DNA of 64,000 nucleotides from Lachnospiraceae bacterium (GTDB lineage Bacteria; Bacillota; Clostridia; Lachnospirales; Lachnospiraceae), in assembly GCA_021201665.1 (NCBI GenBank), contig JAJQEO010000119.1, positions 1 to 64,000 of the forward strand. The letters are read 5' to 3'. Below, in pieces: positions 27,046 through 36,439 of this stretch. Position numbers and translations under genes: made by a program. The first letter of the stretch is position 1, and the number at the start of each line of letters is the position of its first letter. The notes beneath the pieces are model-generated. The model was not told the origin of the DNA. It searched no databases and worked only from the letters and a program-made list of their open reading frames with translations.

Positions 27046-28143
27046 ATGAAGCTGGGAATTATCGGATTGCCGAACGTCGGCAAAAGTACATTGTTTAACT
27101 CTCTTACAAAGGCCGGAGCGGAGGCGGCGAATTACCCCTTCTGCACGATCGACCCGAACGTGGGTGTGGTAGCTGTCCCGGACGAGCGGCTCGGTCTGCT
27201 TGCGGATCTTTATCATTCTGCTAAGGTGACGCCGGCGGTGATCGAGTTTGTCGATATCGCCGGCCTTGTAAAGGGAGCGTCAAAGGGAGAAGGACTGGGG
27301 AACCAGTTTCTGGCAAATATCCGCGAGGTAGACGCGATCGTCCATGTGGTGCGCTGCTTTGAGGATTCCAATGTGATCCATGTAGACGGGACGGTCGACC
27401 CGGTCCGTGACATCGAGACGATCAATCTGGAGCTGATTTTTTCTGACCTGGAAATTCTGGAACGCCGCATTGCGAAAACCGGTCGTGCGGCGAACAATAA
27501 TAAAACGGCGGCGAAGGAGGTGGCTCTTCTTAAGGCGTTGAAAGCGCATCTGGAGGATGGAAACCTCGCCATTACGTATCAGACAGAGGACGAGGATGAG
27601 CTGGCATGGCTGGCCGAATACAACCTGCTCACGGCGAAACCCGTCATTTTTGCGGCAAACGTGGATGAGGATGATCTTGCCGACGATGCCGCATCCAATC
27701 CACATGTGCAGAAGGTACGCTCCTACGCGGCCATGTCCGGCAGTGAGGTCTTCGTGATCTGCGCGAAGATCGAAGAGGAAATTTCGGAACTGGAGGACGA
27801 TGAAAAACAAATGTTTCTGGAGGATCTGGGATTGAAAGAGTCCGGACTGGAGAAACTGATAAAGGCGAGCTACAGCCTGCTCGGATTGCTGAGCTTTCTG
27901 ACTGCCGGCGAGACTGAGACTCGCGCATGGACGATCAAAAAGGGCATGAAAGCCCCGCAGGCTGCGGGCAAGATCCACTCGGACTTTGAGCGCGGCTTTA
28001 TCCGTGCGGAGGTTGTCAATTACCGCGACCTGTTAGACTGCGGCTCTCTTTCCGCAGCAAAAGAAAAGGGCCTGGTCGGGCTGGAAGGAAAAGACTATGT
28101 TGTGAAGGACGGCGATGTGATCCTTTTCCGATTCAACGTATGA
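27046..28143 (+). CDS. ychF: Redox-regulated ATPase/GTPase YchF (OLA1 family)
   Basis: Obg-related P-loop ATPase that binds ribosomes. G1 is GLPNVGKST (about residue 7), switch and G3 [17 protein letters not shown] (about 70), the altered G4 NVDED (about 205), then a coiled coil and a C-terminal TGS-like domain with [12 protein letters not shown] (about 300). 365 residues from MKLGIIGLP is the standard length; an upstream in-frame start would fuse repeat-derived sequence. AGAGG lies before the ATG. lgt follows after 11 bases. Confidence 0.95.
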   Translation: MKLGIIGLPNVGKSTLFNSLTKAGAEAANYPFCTIDPNVGVVAVPDERLGLLADLYHSAKVTPAVIEFVDIAGLVKGASKGEGLGNQFLANIREVDAIVHVVRCFEDSNVIHVDGTVDPVRDIETINLELIFSDLEILERRIAKTGRAANNNKTAAKEVALLKALKAHLEDGNLAITYQTEDEDELAWLAEYNLLTAKPVIFAANVDEDDLADDAASNPHVQKVRSYAAMSGSEVFVICAKIEEEISELEDDEKQMFLEDLGLKESGLEKLIKASYSLLGLLSFLTAGETETRAWTIKKGMKAPQAAGKIHSDFERGFIRAEVVNYRDLLDCGSLSAAKEKGLVGLEGKDYVVKDGDVILFRFNV

Positions 28144-28154
28144 GGTGATACACG

Positions 28155-29171
28155 ATGGAAGGCACCATCCGGTTCCCGCATCTGGGAATCACGCTGACAC
28201 ATGTGATCAAAAGCTTCCAGGTGGGCGGACTGGAAATCGCCTGCTATGGAGTGGTTTTGTCCGTCGCGATGATGACCGGCCTGTGGCTGGTTATGAGAGT
28301 GGCGAGGGCGACCGGGCAGAAGGAAGAGGATTATTTCGACCTGGGAATCGTGGCAATCCTTGTGGCTCTGGTGTGCGCGAGGATTTACTATGTTGTGTTT
28401 TCCTGGGATTATTACAGCACTCATCTGACAGAAATTGTGAACCTCCGCAAAGGGGGACTGGCGATCTATGGCGGTGTGATCGGCGGCGTGCTCTCGGTGC
28501 TGGTGTTTGGCCATATCCGTAAGCTCAATTACCGTCTGGCACTGGATACCATGTCCGTCGGACTGGTGTGGGGACAGGCGCTGGGAAGATGGGGCAACTT
28601 TTTTAACCGGGAGGCATTCGGAGATTATACAGATAACCTGTTCGCGATGCAGCTACCTCTGAGTGATGTCAGGGCTTCGGAAATCACGGACGCGATGCGT
28701 GCGCATCTGGAAACCATCGATGGAGTCGAGTACATCCAGGTACATCCCACATTCCTCTATGAATCGCTCTGGAACCTGGGAGTGCTGGCGATTCTTCTGT
28801 TTCTTACCTTTTCGAGGAGAAAAAAGTGGAAGAGCAGGATGGACACTCTGCAAAAGGAAGCCTCCTGTCAGGAGACGTTCTGCCGCGAAAATGCCTCTTC
28901 TGAAGCTTCCGGGATTAGAACGCATAAGGAAGCAGGATCCGGAAGCGGCGAGGGGGATATCTTTCTGACATATCTGCTGCTGTACGGAGTTGGCCGCTTC
29001 TGGATTGAAGGCCTGCGCACGGACCAGCTGATCCTGTTCGGAACCGGACTGCCGGTATCTCAGGTACTCTCAGCTATCCTTGCAGTGGTCTCGCTGATAC
29101 TTCTGATTATTGGAAAATTGCGGAGAACAAAGGAAAATGACCCAAAAGGAACGATTAATGAAACAGATTGA
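28155..29171 (+). CDS. lgt: Prolipoprotein diacylglyceryl transferase
   Basis: Polytopic membrane enzyme attaching diacylglycerol to the lipobox cysteine. The signature GQALGRWGNFFNREAFG is at about residue 139, with conserved VHPTFLYESLWN at about 197 and GVGRFWIEGLRTDQL at about 275. The 338 residues include an extra hydrophilic stretch of about 40 (about 225-265, with Cys-Gln-Glu and Ser-Gly-Ser-Gly-Glu runs) before the last transmembrane segments. The insert resembles those in other genes of this window. GAGGTGAT precedes the ATG. Confidence 0.94.
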   Translation: MEGTIRFPHLGITLTHVIKSFQVGGLEIACYGVVLSVAMMTGLWLVMRVARATGQKEEDYFDLGIVAILVALVCARIYYVVFSWDYYSTHLTEIVNLRKGGLAIYGGVIGGVLSVLVFGHIRKLNYRLALDTMSVGLVWGQALGRWGNFFNREAFGDYTDNLFAMQLPLSDVRASEITDAMRAHLETIDGVEYIQVHPTFLYESLWNLGVLAILLFLTFSRRKKWKSRMDTLQKEASCQETFCRENASSEASGIRTHKEAGSGSGEGDIFLTYLLLYGVGRFWIEGLRTDQLILFGTGLPVSQVLSAILAVVSLILLIIGKLRRTKENDPKGTINETD

Positions 29172-29292
29172 GCATGAAAGAACACGACTGGATTTTCTCA
29201 TTGGAAATGGGGGAAAAGTGGAGGAAATCTACCGGCAGAGCCTGATTGTAGACCGGCTGGTGGAGCGATATATGGAGCTTGCGACCGCGTAA
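29158..29292 (+). CDS. Spo0E-family aspartyl-phosphate phosphatase
   Basis: A 44-residue helical hairpin protein whose second helix IYRQSLIVDRLVERY resembles the Spo0E signature SQELDxLIxxY. Family members dephosphorylate Spo0A-P and so restrain sporulation. The ATG here has AAAAGGA at proper spacing; an in-frame ATG 21 bases earlier would give 51 residues but its AAAGGA is only two bases away. The start lies inside the end of lgt. A strong terminator follows. Confidence 0.75.
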   Translation: MKQIEHERTRLDFLIGNGGKVEEIYRQSLIVDRLVERYMELATA

Positions 29293-29348
29293 GTGGTATC
29301 TTATGGCGGGCAGAGTTTGCCGAGAAAAAACACAGGAGAATGAGAACT

Positions 29349-29382
29349 GGCAGGAGACAAAAGAAGTCTCCTGCCTTTTTTT
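29349..29382 (+). terminator. Strong intrinsic terminator before the division cluster
   Basis: Perfect 10-bp stem GGCAGGAGAC/GTCTCCTGCC with a 7-base loop and seven T. It isolates ychF-lgt-spo0E-like from mraZ. Confidence 0.93.
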
Positions 29383-29423
29383 CCTATGATGCGCAGAGCC
29401 GGGTAAGGAATTATTCCAATATT

Positions 29424-29492
29424 TTACCTAACCTGGATAAACCGGAGCCGAAATATTGCCATTTTGCGCAAATAATCGTTTTTAAGTGCCTA
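29424..29492 (-). repeat. ~70-bp dispersed element, copy A (upstream of mraZ)
   Basis: The reverse complement of this stretch matches 46902-46973 almost throughout: both contain TTAGGCACTTAAAAACGATT, then CGCAAAATGGCA, then CCGG-TTATCC and GGTTAGGTAA. The two copies lie before mraZ and spoIIGA but in opposite orientations. Function is unknown. Confidence 0.8.
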
Positions 29493-29569
29493 AAGCCACA
29501 AGATGTTGTGACTGGTCAAAAAAGATAAAGCAAATGGAGGATTTCCTGGAGATAATTATAAATTTATGC

Positions 29570-29598
29570 TTGTTTTTTCTGAAAATCTGGGGTATCAT
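29570..29598 (+). promoter_or_regulatory. mraZ promoter
   Basis: TTGTTT (29570-29575), 17 bases, TATCAT (29593-29598). It lies in the gap before mraZ and directly upstream of the MraZ-box array, so it is the likely main promoter of the division cluster. Confidence 0.7.
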
Positions 29599-29607
29599 AA
29601 GCATCAG

Positions 29608-29652
29608 GTGGTAGAAAGTGGAACTTTGTGGAGGATACATGGAGGATTGTGG
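29608..29652 (+). promoter_or_regulatory. Array of five MraZ boxes
   Basis: GTGG begins at 29608, 29618 and 29628, ATGG at 29639 and GTGG at 29649, a 10-11 bp period of same-orientation repeats. MraZ is an oligomeric ring protein known to bind direct repeats with a TGGG/GTGG core at about 10-bp spacing upstream of its own operon. The array starts near the predicted transcription start, fitting autorepression. Confidence 0.8.
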
Positions 29653-29692
29653 GAGATCATTCCGTGGATCAGCCCGACGAAGAAGGTGCATC

Positions 29693-30127
29693 ATGATGTT
29701 TATGGGCGAATACAATCACACGATTGATTCCAAAGGCAGACTGATCATCCCGGCAAAATTCAGAGAGCTTTTAGACGACGAATTTATTGTGACGAAGGGA
29801 TTGGATGGATGCCTCTTTGGGTTCCCCAAAGCGGAGTGGGACATTTTCGAAGGAAAGCTGCGCAAACTGCCGCTTACACAGAAAAACGCCAGAAAATTTA
29901 CACGATTCTTTACGGGAAGTGCGACCACATGCGAACTGGACAAGCAGGGGAGAATTCTCTTACCTCAGAATTTAAGAGAGTTTGCGAAGCTGGATAAGGA
30001 TGTGGTGCTCTCAGGCAGCGTGAATCGTATTGAAATCTGGGATAAAGCGACGTGGGTCGAGTACAATGCTTACGATGATGTAGATGAAATCGCCGAGCAG
30101 ATGTCAGATTTGGATTTAACCATTTAA
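29693..30127 (+). CDS. mraZ: Transcriptional regulator MraZ
   Basis: A 144-residue protein with two SpoVT/AbrB-like domains: MGEYNHTIDSKGRLIIPAKFRE at the start and CELDKQGRILLPQNLREFAKL near residue 82. It regulates the division and wall cluster that follows, through the direct repeats just upstream. AAGAAGG precedes the ATG; a second ATG follows immediately. Frame-open sequence further upstream would run through the MraZ boxes and is not coding. Confidence 0.95.
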   Translation: MMFMGEYNHTIDSKGRLIIPAKFRELLDDEFIVTKGLDGCLFGFPKAEWDIFEGKLRKLPLTQKNARKFTRFFTGSATTCELDKQGRILLPQNLREFAKLDKDVVLSGSVNRIEIWDKATWVEYNAYDDVDEIAEQMSDLDLTI

Positions 30128-30215
30128 AACAGGGCATGCCAGTGAACGGAAACGCAGCTGTTTTACATTTCACAGACGGTTGTAAGACTGGCAGGACCCT
30201 CCTGGGGAGGATTAT

Positions 30216-31253
30216 ATGGAATTTAATCACAAATCAGTACTTCTGAACGAGTGCATTGAGGAACTGCGGATAAAGCCAGATGGGATTTATGTGGACGGTA
30301 CGCTTGGAGGCGGCGGACATTCTCTGGAAATATGTAAACGGCTGACCGGGGGAGGGAGGCTGATCGGCATTGACCAGGATGAGGACGCGGTCGCCGCGGC
30401 CGCACGGCGTTTGGATGAGTTTAAGGATCGCGTGACGATTATACGCAGCAATTTCTGCTATATGAGGGACGAGCTCCGCAAGCTCGGTGTGGCATCTGTA
30501 GATGGAGTTGTTTTGGATCTGGGGGTCTCCTCTTACCAGCTTGACACTGCAGACAGAGGATTTACTTACCGGGAGGACGTACCTCTCGATATGAGGATGG
30601 ACCGACGTCAGAGCCGTACGGCGGCAGATATTGTGAATGATTACAGCGAGATGGAGCTATACCGCGTCATCCGCGACTATGGGGAAGAAAAATTCGCAAA
30701 GAATATTGCCAGACATATCGTCATCGCCCGCAAAGAAAAAAGACTGGAAACAACTGGGGAGTTAATTCATGTTATAAAAGCGGCGATACCGATGAAAGTG
30801 CGGGCTGTAGGAGGACACCCGGCCAAAAAAACATTTCAGGCTATCCGTATAGAACTGAACCGGGAGCTGGAGGTTCTGGAAGAATCTCTGGAGGATATGG
30901 TGGATCTGCTGAATGAGGGCGGACGCATCTGCGTGATTACCTTTCATTCGCTGGAGGACCGGATTGTGAAAAGCAAATTCCGGTATCTGGAAAATCCATG
31001 CACCTGTCCGAAGGAATTTCCGGTATGTGTATGCGGGAAAAAATCAAAAGGAACTGTGATTACACGGAAACCGATTCTTCCCTCACAGGAAGAAGTGGAG
31101 ATAAACAACCGGGCAAAAAGCGCAAAACTTCGAGTCTTTGAAAGAGGGAGGCAGCTATGGCAGGAACAGGATACGCAAGGGGAACTTCTTCGAATGGCCG
31201 GCGCGGGCAGACGCAGACGGGAAACGGAAACCAGAATATCTACACCTATGTAG
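30216..31253 (+). CDS. rsmH: 16S rRNA (cytosine-1402-N4)-methyltransferase
   Basis: SAM-dependent enzyme modifying C1402 in the decoding centre. SAM-binding [10 protein letters not shown] is at about residue 27, [13 protein letters not shown] at about 97 and [15 protein letters not shown] at about 240. The family normally ends near AKLRVFERG; here about 34 further residues (Trp-Gln-Glu, then an Arg-rich tail) are read because the frame stays open across the start of ftsL, giving a 97-base overlap. GGGGAGG precedes the ATG. Confidence 0.95.
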   Translation: MEFNHKSVLLNECIEELRIKPDGIYVDGTLGGGGHSLEICKRLTGGGRLIGIDQDEDAVAAAARRLDEFKDRVTIIRSNFCYMRDELRKLGVASVDGVVLDLGVSSYQLDTADRGFTYREDVPLDMRMDRRQSRTAADIVNDYSEMELYRVIRDYGEEKFAKNIARHIVIARKEKRLETTGELIHVIKAAIPMKVRAVGGHPAKKTFQAIRIELNRELEVLEESLEDMVDLLNEGGRICVITFHSLEDRIVKSKFRYLENPCTCPKEFPVCVCGKKSKGTVITRKPILPSQEEVEINNRAKSAKLRVFERGRQLWQEQDTQGELLRMAGAGRRRRETETRISTPM

Positions 31254-31714
31254 ATGGAACGGCAGTACGGCAGCTCGATATTGCTCCGTTTCCTGCAGGA
31301 CGCGAGCTCCCTGTGGAGCATGAGTTTCCCGCCGGGGAGGAGCCAAAAAGAGAGGTCAGTGCGGCTACGCAGAGAAACCGTGAGCGTACGCTTCAGATGA
31401 ACCTTCCTTATGTGCTTTTTCTCACAGCAGCAGCTGTTATCACAGTGTTTGTCTGTGTGAACTTCCTGCAGCTGCGCGCGAAAAATACCATCCTTCAGGA
31501 GGAGGTGGCTTCGCTGGAAGCAGAGCTGGACTCCGCGATTCTGGATAATGACTCAGAATACAACCGCGTGATGAACAGTGTGGATCTGGAATATGTCAGG
31601 GAAGTGGCGGTCAATGAGCTGGGCATGCAGCTCGCCACCACGTCGCAGATCGTAACCTATACAGTGGAAGACAGTGATTATGTAAGACAATATTCTGAGA
31701 TACCCGAAGAGTAG
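31157..31714 (+). CDS. ftsL: FtsL-like cell division protein
   Basis: A 185-residue bitopic membrane protein: a long Gly/Asn/Gln-rich cytoplasmic N-terminus, one transmembrane helix (about residues 85-107, [20 protein letters not shown]), then a leucine-zipper-like coiled coil ([17 protein letters not shown]) and a conserved [16 protein letters not shown] segment. This is the architecture and position of FtsL, which bridges FtsQ/DivIB and the septal transpeptidase. It begins inside rsmH with GGGAGG before the ATG. Confidence 0.85.
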   Translation: MAGTGYARGTSSNGRRGQTQTGNGNQNIYTYVDGTAVRQLDIAPFPAGRELPVEHEFPAGEEPKREVSAATQRNRERTLQMNLPYVLFLTAAAVITVFVCVNFLQLRAKNTILQEEVASLEAELDSAILDNDSEYNRVMNSVDLEYVREVAVNELGMQLATTSQIVTYTVEDSDYVRQYSEIPEE

Positions 31715-31724
31715 GAGAATAGAT

Positions 31725-34055
31725 TTGACTGGTCGAGTAAAAAAAGAACGCAGATTTTCAAAACGAATGCAAATCAAGCTTCTGGCTGTGTTTGCATTCG
31801 TTTTGTGCGGATTAGTGGTATTGCTGCTTCGCATCGTTCAGATCAATGTTACGGATGGAAGCAGCTACGCGAAGCAGGTGCTTTCACAGAATAATTATGA
31901 CAGTGAGACGCTCCTGGCCCGGAGAGGGGAAATCCAGGACACGAACGGCCGCGTGCTGGCCTACAGTGAGAAGGTCTACAACCTGGTGCTGGACTGCTAT
32001 GCGGTAAACCAGAACCAGGAAGAATATCTGGAGCCTACGGTGGAGGTGCTCAGTGAATACTTTGGACTGGACGAGACATACCTGAGGAATCTGCTCACCG
32101 CTGACGCGACAAAAAACAGTCAGTATCAGATTCTGAGTGTAAAGGCGGAGGATGAGGATCAGTATCTGACCGAGGATGAGAAGAGCGCTTATGAGGATTA
32201 TATCGAAGAATATGAGGGCATATCTTCGAAGGAGTTAAGCGAGTCGGAGAAGGAGGAGAAGGAAAAACGCTCCCTGGTGACTGGCGTCTGGTTTGATGAA
32301 AAGTATATTCGCCATTATCCCCTGACTTCGCTCGCAAGCAATACGATCGGATTTGCCAACAGCCTGGGAGACGGAATCGTCGGGCTTGAGGCTTATTACG
32401 ACGAGCAGCTGCAAGGGACCAACGGACGTATTTTTGGATACCTTAATGAGGATACAGAATATCAGACAAAGACGATTGCGCCGGAAAACGGGTATACGCT
32501 GGTGACAACGCTGGATGTGAATATTCAGGAAATGGTGGAGGATGCAATTGCCGAGTTTGACGAAACCTATGGGGATGATACGGACGACGGCACTGCGAAG
32601 CATGGGGCGTTGAATGTCGGCGTCGTGGTGATGGATCCGAATACGGGCGGAATCCTGGCGATGGCGACTAACCAGAGCTATGATCTGGAGGATCCGGAAA
32701 GTGTCATCTATGACTGGTACACGGAATCTGAGATTACGGAGATGAAAAATACGGTGGCTTACACCAACGAGGATGGCACAGAGACCAGCCTGTATACGAC
32801 GACTCTTTATGACCTGTGGGGAAATTTCTGTGTATCGGACAGCTTTGAGCCAGGATCAACCTATAAGCCGATTACGATCGCGGCCGCACTGGAAATCGGC
32901 GCGATCACGACAGACGATACATTTACCTGCGACGGAGGCGAATACATCACCGACACCGAAATCCACTGTGATGTTTATCCGGGCGCCCATGGGCTGGAAA
33001 CGCTGGAGGATGCTCTGGTAAATTCCTGTAATGACGCGTTGATGCAGATTGCGGCTAAAATGCATGTTTCTAATTTCCTCAAGTATCAGTCGCTGTTTAA
33101 TTTTGGAAAGAAGACGGGCATTGATCTGCCGGATGAGTCTACGGGTGTTATCTATACGCAGTCTACCATGAATGAGGTCGAGCTGGCGACCTGCTCCTTC
33201 GGACAGGGCTTTACCTGCACGATGATCCAGGAAATCGCTGCTTTTTCCGCAGTCATTAACGGCGGATACTATTATCAGCCACATGTTGTGGACAAGATCC
33301 TCGACGAGGACGGCGCGATTGTCAAAGACAATTCCTCGCTGCTTCTGAAGCAAATAATTTCATCCTCTACCTCTGATACTCTGAAGGAGTATCTGGAGAG
33401 TGTCGTGGAGGATGGTACGGGGCAGAAAGCGCGTGTGCCGGGCTACCGTGTCGGCGGCAAAACCGGTACGGCTGAAAAAATTGACTCTGATACAAAGGAA
33501 CGCGCGGACGGTCTTTATCTGGTATCCTTTATCGGCGCAGCGCCGATCAACGACCCGGAGGTTGTGATTTATGTGGTTGTCGATGAGCCGAATGTGGAAA
33601 ACCAGGCAAGCAGCAGCTACGCACAGAAGCTGTTTCAGACCATCGCTCTGGAGCTTTTCCCTTATCTCGGGATTACAGCGACAGAGGAGATCACTGACAG
33701 CCTGCTCGCCGAGCTGGGGCTGACGGAGGATGATGTGGCTGAAGTGGATTCGGTTGTGACCTTCCAGGCCTTTGACTCCTATGGCAATCTGTATAACAAC
33801 GCGCGTGTTGTGGACGGCGAAGTCGTGGATGAAAATGGAAACGCGATCGCTGGCGCTTATGTGGCAGAGGACGGGACCGTCTATGACGGCTATATGAATG
33901 CAGTGTCCAGCATAGCCACGGACGACAGCGAGGAGGAAGAGGAGATTGCCAGCAATCCGGATATGGCCGCTCCGCTTGATGAAAATTCCTCTGACACTTC
34001 CGGTTCTACTACCGTGGATCCGACCGACATTCCGGAGGAGGACGAGGAGGATTAA
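31725..34055 (+). CDS. Class B penicillin-binding protein (septal PBP2/FtsI type)
   Basis: Membrane-anchored transpeptidase. After a transmembrane segment (about residues 18-38) comes a dimerisation domain, then the catalytic domain with GSTYK (SxxK, about residue 382), NSCND (SxN, about 431) and GGKTGTAE (about 578). The TTG start has TAGGAG seven bases upstream. At 776 residues it is long: the C-terminus adds about 100 residues, including a stretch (about 680-728) homologous to the end of FtsQ in this cluster, then an acidic Ser/Thr tail. It is the first of two tandem PBPs; the second is SpoVD-like. Confidence 0.9.
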   Translation: MTGRVKKERRFSKRMQIKLLAVFAFVLCGLVVLLLRIVQINVTDGSSYAKQVLSQNNYDSETLLARRGEIQDTNGRVLAYSEKVYNLVLDCYAVNQNQEEYLEPTVEVLSEYFGLDETYLRNLLTADATKNSQYQILSVKAEDEDQYLTEDEKSAYEDYIEEYEGISSKELSESEKEEKEKRSLVTGVWFDEKYIRHYPLTSLASNTIGFANSLGDGIVGLEAYYDEQLQGTNGRIFGYLNEDTEYQTKTIAPENGYTLVTTLDVNIQEMVEDAIAEFDETYGDDTDDGTAKHGALNVGVVVMDPNTGGILAMATNQSYDLEDPESVIYDWYTESEITEMKNTVAYTNEDGTETSLYTTTLYDLWGNFCVSDSFEPGSTYKPITIAAALEIGAITTDDTFTCDGGEYITDTEIHCDVYPGAHGLETLEDALVNSCNDALMQIAAKMHVSNFLKYQSLFNFGKKTGIDLPDESTGVIYTQSTMNEVELATCSFGQGFTCTMIQEIAAFSAVINGGYYYQPHVVDKILDEDGAIVKDNSSLLLKQIISSSTSDTLKEYLESVVEDGTGQKARVPGYRVGGKTGTAEKIDSDTKERADGLYLVSFIGAAPINDPEVVIYVVVDEPNVENQASSSYAQKLFQTIALELFPYLGITATEEITDSLLAELGLTEDDVAEVDSVVTFQAFDSYGNLYNNARVVDGEVVDENGNAIAGAYVAEDGTVYDGYMNAVSSIATDDSEEEEEIASNPDMAAPLDENSSDTSGSTTVDPTDIPEEDEED

Positions 34056-34061
34056 AATGAT

Positions 34062-34210
34062 ACGTGTGCCACTGGTACAGAGCAAAGTCGCAAAGTAAAA
34101 CGGCTTACGTCGTTTACTATAAGAATAAAACAGAATAAAACTATGAATGCATGAAACTGAGAATGTATGAAGCTTACAATACATGAAACTGATATGAAAC
34201 TGAGAATGCA
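34062..34210. repeat. 59-bp dispersed element plus CATGAAACTGAGAATG repeats
   Basis: Bases 34062-34120 match the element before murE (12247-12305) at 52 of 59 positions, including the AGTAAAACGGC/GTCGTTTACT palindrome. It is followed by several imperfect copies of GCATGAAACTGAGAATG (34149-34210). The block splits the two penicillin-binding protein genes. Confidence 0.8.
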
Positions 34211-34345
34211 TGAATACTTCTCTCCGGGAATACACTGTTATGAAATGGGTTGCTCCAGGGATGTGAAGAAAGTACCGCCTAAACACGAAGTGCTTTATAT
34301 GGGGGATTTTCACAGCCTGGGGCGATGCCGGACGGAGCGGAGAGC

Positions 34346-36169
34346 ATGCAAAAAACACGAACCTTTCACCGCAGGAAAATTCTTCTGATTTATGCCGTTT
34401 GTGCGGCGGCTCTGCTGGCTCTGGCCGGCAGACTGGCGTATCTGATGATTGCCCGGTCGGACTATTATATGGAACTCGCTGAGGATCTCCACGAGCGGGA
34501 GCGGCCGATCAAGGCGGCGCGTGGGAGAATTCTGGACCGTAATGGAGTGATCCTTGCGGATAACCGCACTGTCTGCACGGTTTCGGTTATCCACAGTCAG
34601 ATCACGGATGCGGAGAAGGTGATCGAGGTGCTCAGCGAGGAGCTAGGCCTTGATGAGGAGAGTGTGCGCGCACGGGTGGAGAAGAACAGCTCGATGGAGC
34701 GCGTCAAAACCAATGTGGATAAGGAAATCGGCGACAGGATCCGTGCCTATGGTCTGGACGGTGTAAAGGTAGACGAGGATTACCGGCGTACCTATCCGTT
34801 CGGAAGTATGGCTTCCAAGGTACTGGGCTTTACGGGCTCGGATAATCAGGGAATCATTGGCCTGGAGGTCGAATATGAGGATGTTCTCGCCGGTACGCCG
34901 GGGACCATCCTCACGCTGACCGACGCGCGGGGAATCGAAATCGAGGACGAGGCAGAGACACGCGTGGAACCTGTTGCCGGGAATGACCTGACGACCAGCC
35001 TGGATTACAACATTCAGCAGTATGTGGAGCAGAAGGCGTACCAGGTTCTGGAGGAAAAACAGGCGGAGAGCGTTTCCATTCTGGTTATGGACCCGCGCAG
35101 CGGCGAGATTCTGGCGATGACCAATGTCCCGGAATTTGACCTGAACGATCCGTACACGCTGACCGAGCTGTTTCTGGAAATAAATTATGATGGGACTGAA
35201 TCTGATAACAGTGCGTCGGATGAATCGGATGCGGAAGATATGGCGGCAACGGCGGCTGGGGCACTTTCCGATGAAGAACTGCAGGATTTGCTCAATCAGA
35301 TGTGGCGAAATGGCTGCATTAACGATACTTACGAACCCGGCTCGACCTTTAAAATTATCACGGCGGCCGCGGGACTGGAGGAGGGCGTCGTGAGTCTGGA
35401 TGATACCTTCTACTGTCCGGGTTATAAAATCGTGGACGACCGCCGCATCCGCTGTCACAAGACGGTGGGGCATGGCTCGGAGACCTTCCTGGAGGCAGCA
35501 CAGAATTCCTGCAACCCGGTTTTTATTGAGGTGGGATTGCGGCTGGGTGTGGCGAACTATTTTAAATATTTCAACCAGTTTGGCCTGAATGAAAAGACCG
35601 GGATCGACCTGCCGGGAGAGGCGGCAACGATCATGCATCGGGAGGAAAATGTCGGCCAGGTGGAGCTTGCCACCATTTCCTTCGGTCAGTCCTTTCAGAT
35701 CACGCCGATACAGCTGATTACGACCGTGAGCTCCATTATCAACGGGGGAACCCGGGTTACGCCTCATTTCGGGGTGAGCGTCAGCGATGCGGATGGCATG
35801 CTGGTGGAGGTTTACCAGTATGAGGATGATACGAGGATTCTTTCAGAAGAGACCTCTGAAACCATGCGTTATCTTCTGGAGCAGGTCGTTGACGGCGGCT
35901 CAGGCAAGAATGCTTATATTGAAGGCTACCGTATCGGAGGGAAAACAGCCACGTCCGAGACCCTTCCGCGCGGGCAGGGCAGATATATCTCTTCTTTTAT
36001 TGGCTTCGCCCCGGCTGACGATCCGCAGGTGATCTGCCTGTGCGTGATCAACAACCCGCAGGGCACCTACTATGGCGGCACAATCGCCGCTCCGGTCGTA
36101 AAAGATATTTTCGAGAACATCCTTCCTTATCTGGGAATAGAAGCCAGTGAGTCTGAAACCAGTGAGTAG
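34346..36169 (+). CDS. spoVD: SpoVD-like penicillin-binding transpeptidase
   Basis: A 607-residue class B PBP: transmembrane helix (about 12-34), PBP dimer domain (GRILDRNGVILADNR) and transpeptidase domain with GSTFK (SxxK, about 332), NSCNP (SxN) and a third motif KTATSETLPRG in which the usual Gly after KT is Ala. From memory KTATS is common in clostridial SpoVD, so it need not be inactive. There is no PASTA domain. An acidic insert (about 275-300) lies in front of SxxK. ATG at 34346 is chosen because GGAG lies eight bases upstream; ATG at 34325 lacks one. Probable role: spore cortex or septal peptidoglycan. Confidence 0.85.
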   Translation: MQKTRTFHRRKILLIYAVCAAALLALAGRLAYLMIARSDYYMELAEDLHERERPIKAARGRILDRNGVILADNRTVCTVSVIHSQITDAEKVIEVLSEELGLDEESVRARVEKNSSMERVKTNVDKEIGDRIRAYGLDGVKVDEDYRRTYPFGSMASKVLGFTGSDNQGIIGLEVEYEDVLAGTPGTILTLTDARGIEIEDEAETRVEPVAGNDLTTSLDYNIQQYVEQKAYQVLEEKQAESVSILVMDPRSGEILAMTNVPEFDLNDPYTLTELFLEINYDGTESDNSASDESDAEDMAATAAGALSDEELQDLLNQMWRNGCINDTYEPGSTFKIITAAAGLEEGVVSLDDTFYCPGYKIVDDRRIRCHKTVGHGSETFLEAAQNSCNPVFIEVGLRLGVANYFKYFNQFGLNEKTGIDLPGEAATIMHREENVGQVELATISFGQSFQITPIQLITTVSSIINGGTRVTPHFGVSVSDADGMLVEVYQYEDDTRILSEETSETMRYLLEQVVDGGSGKNAYIEGYRIGGKTATSETLPRGQGRYISSFIGFAPADDPQVICLCVINNPQGTYYGGTIAAPVVKDIFENILPYLGIEASESETSE

Positions 36170-36228
36170 TGAGTAGTGGTTAGAGGGTAGTGGCCAGTGA
36201 CCAGCGATTGGTCAGGGAGGAAGCAGCG
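36160..36228. repeat. AGTGAGTAGTG low-complexity repeat
   Basis: The spoVD stop is embedded in GTGAGTAGTGAGTAGTGG-type repeats that continue as TAGAGGGTAGTGGCCAGTGACCAGC. The same motif family makes up 53880-54060. Nothing else was recognised in the gap up to mraY. Confidence 0.7.
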
Positions 36229-36439
36229 ATGCCGGGTTGATGGCTGAGAATGTTCGGACGATGATTTATGATTCAGTAGTTACGTGTGGCTGTGAATATC
36301 AGATTTTGATTGCGTATATGGAAGGTTTGTGGTAAAAATAGAAAATGCGGCAGAGGAGATCTTCGATTACGAATTTCGGATGATTCGCCGAGGTTCAGCG
36401 AGGGGGCATTTCATTTCCACTACGAGGAGGAGAGGCAGT

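Noticed and set aside
35940-35975. KTA motif as evidence that the second PBP is dead
   Set aside because: SxxK and SxN are intact and KTATS is, from memory, usual in clostridial SpoVD.
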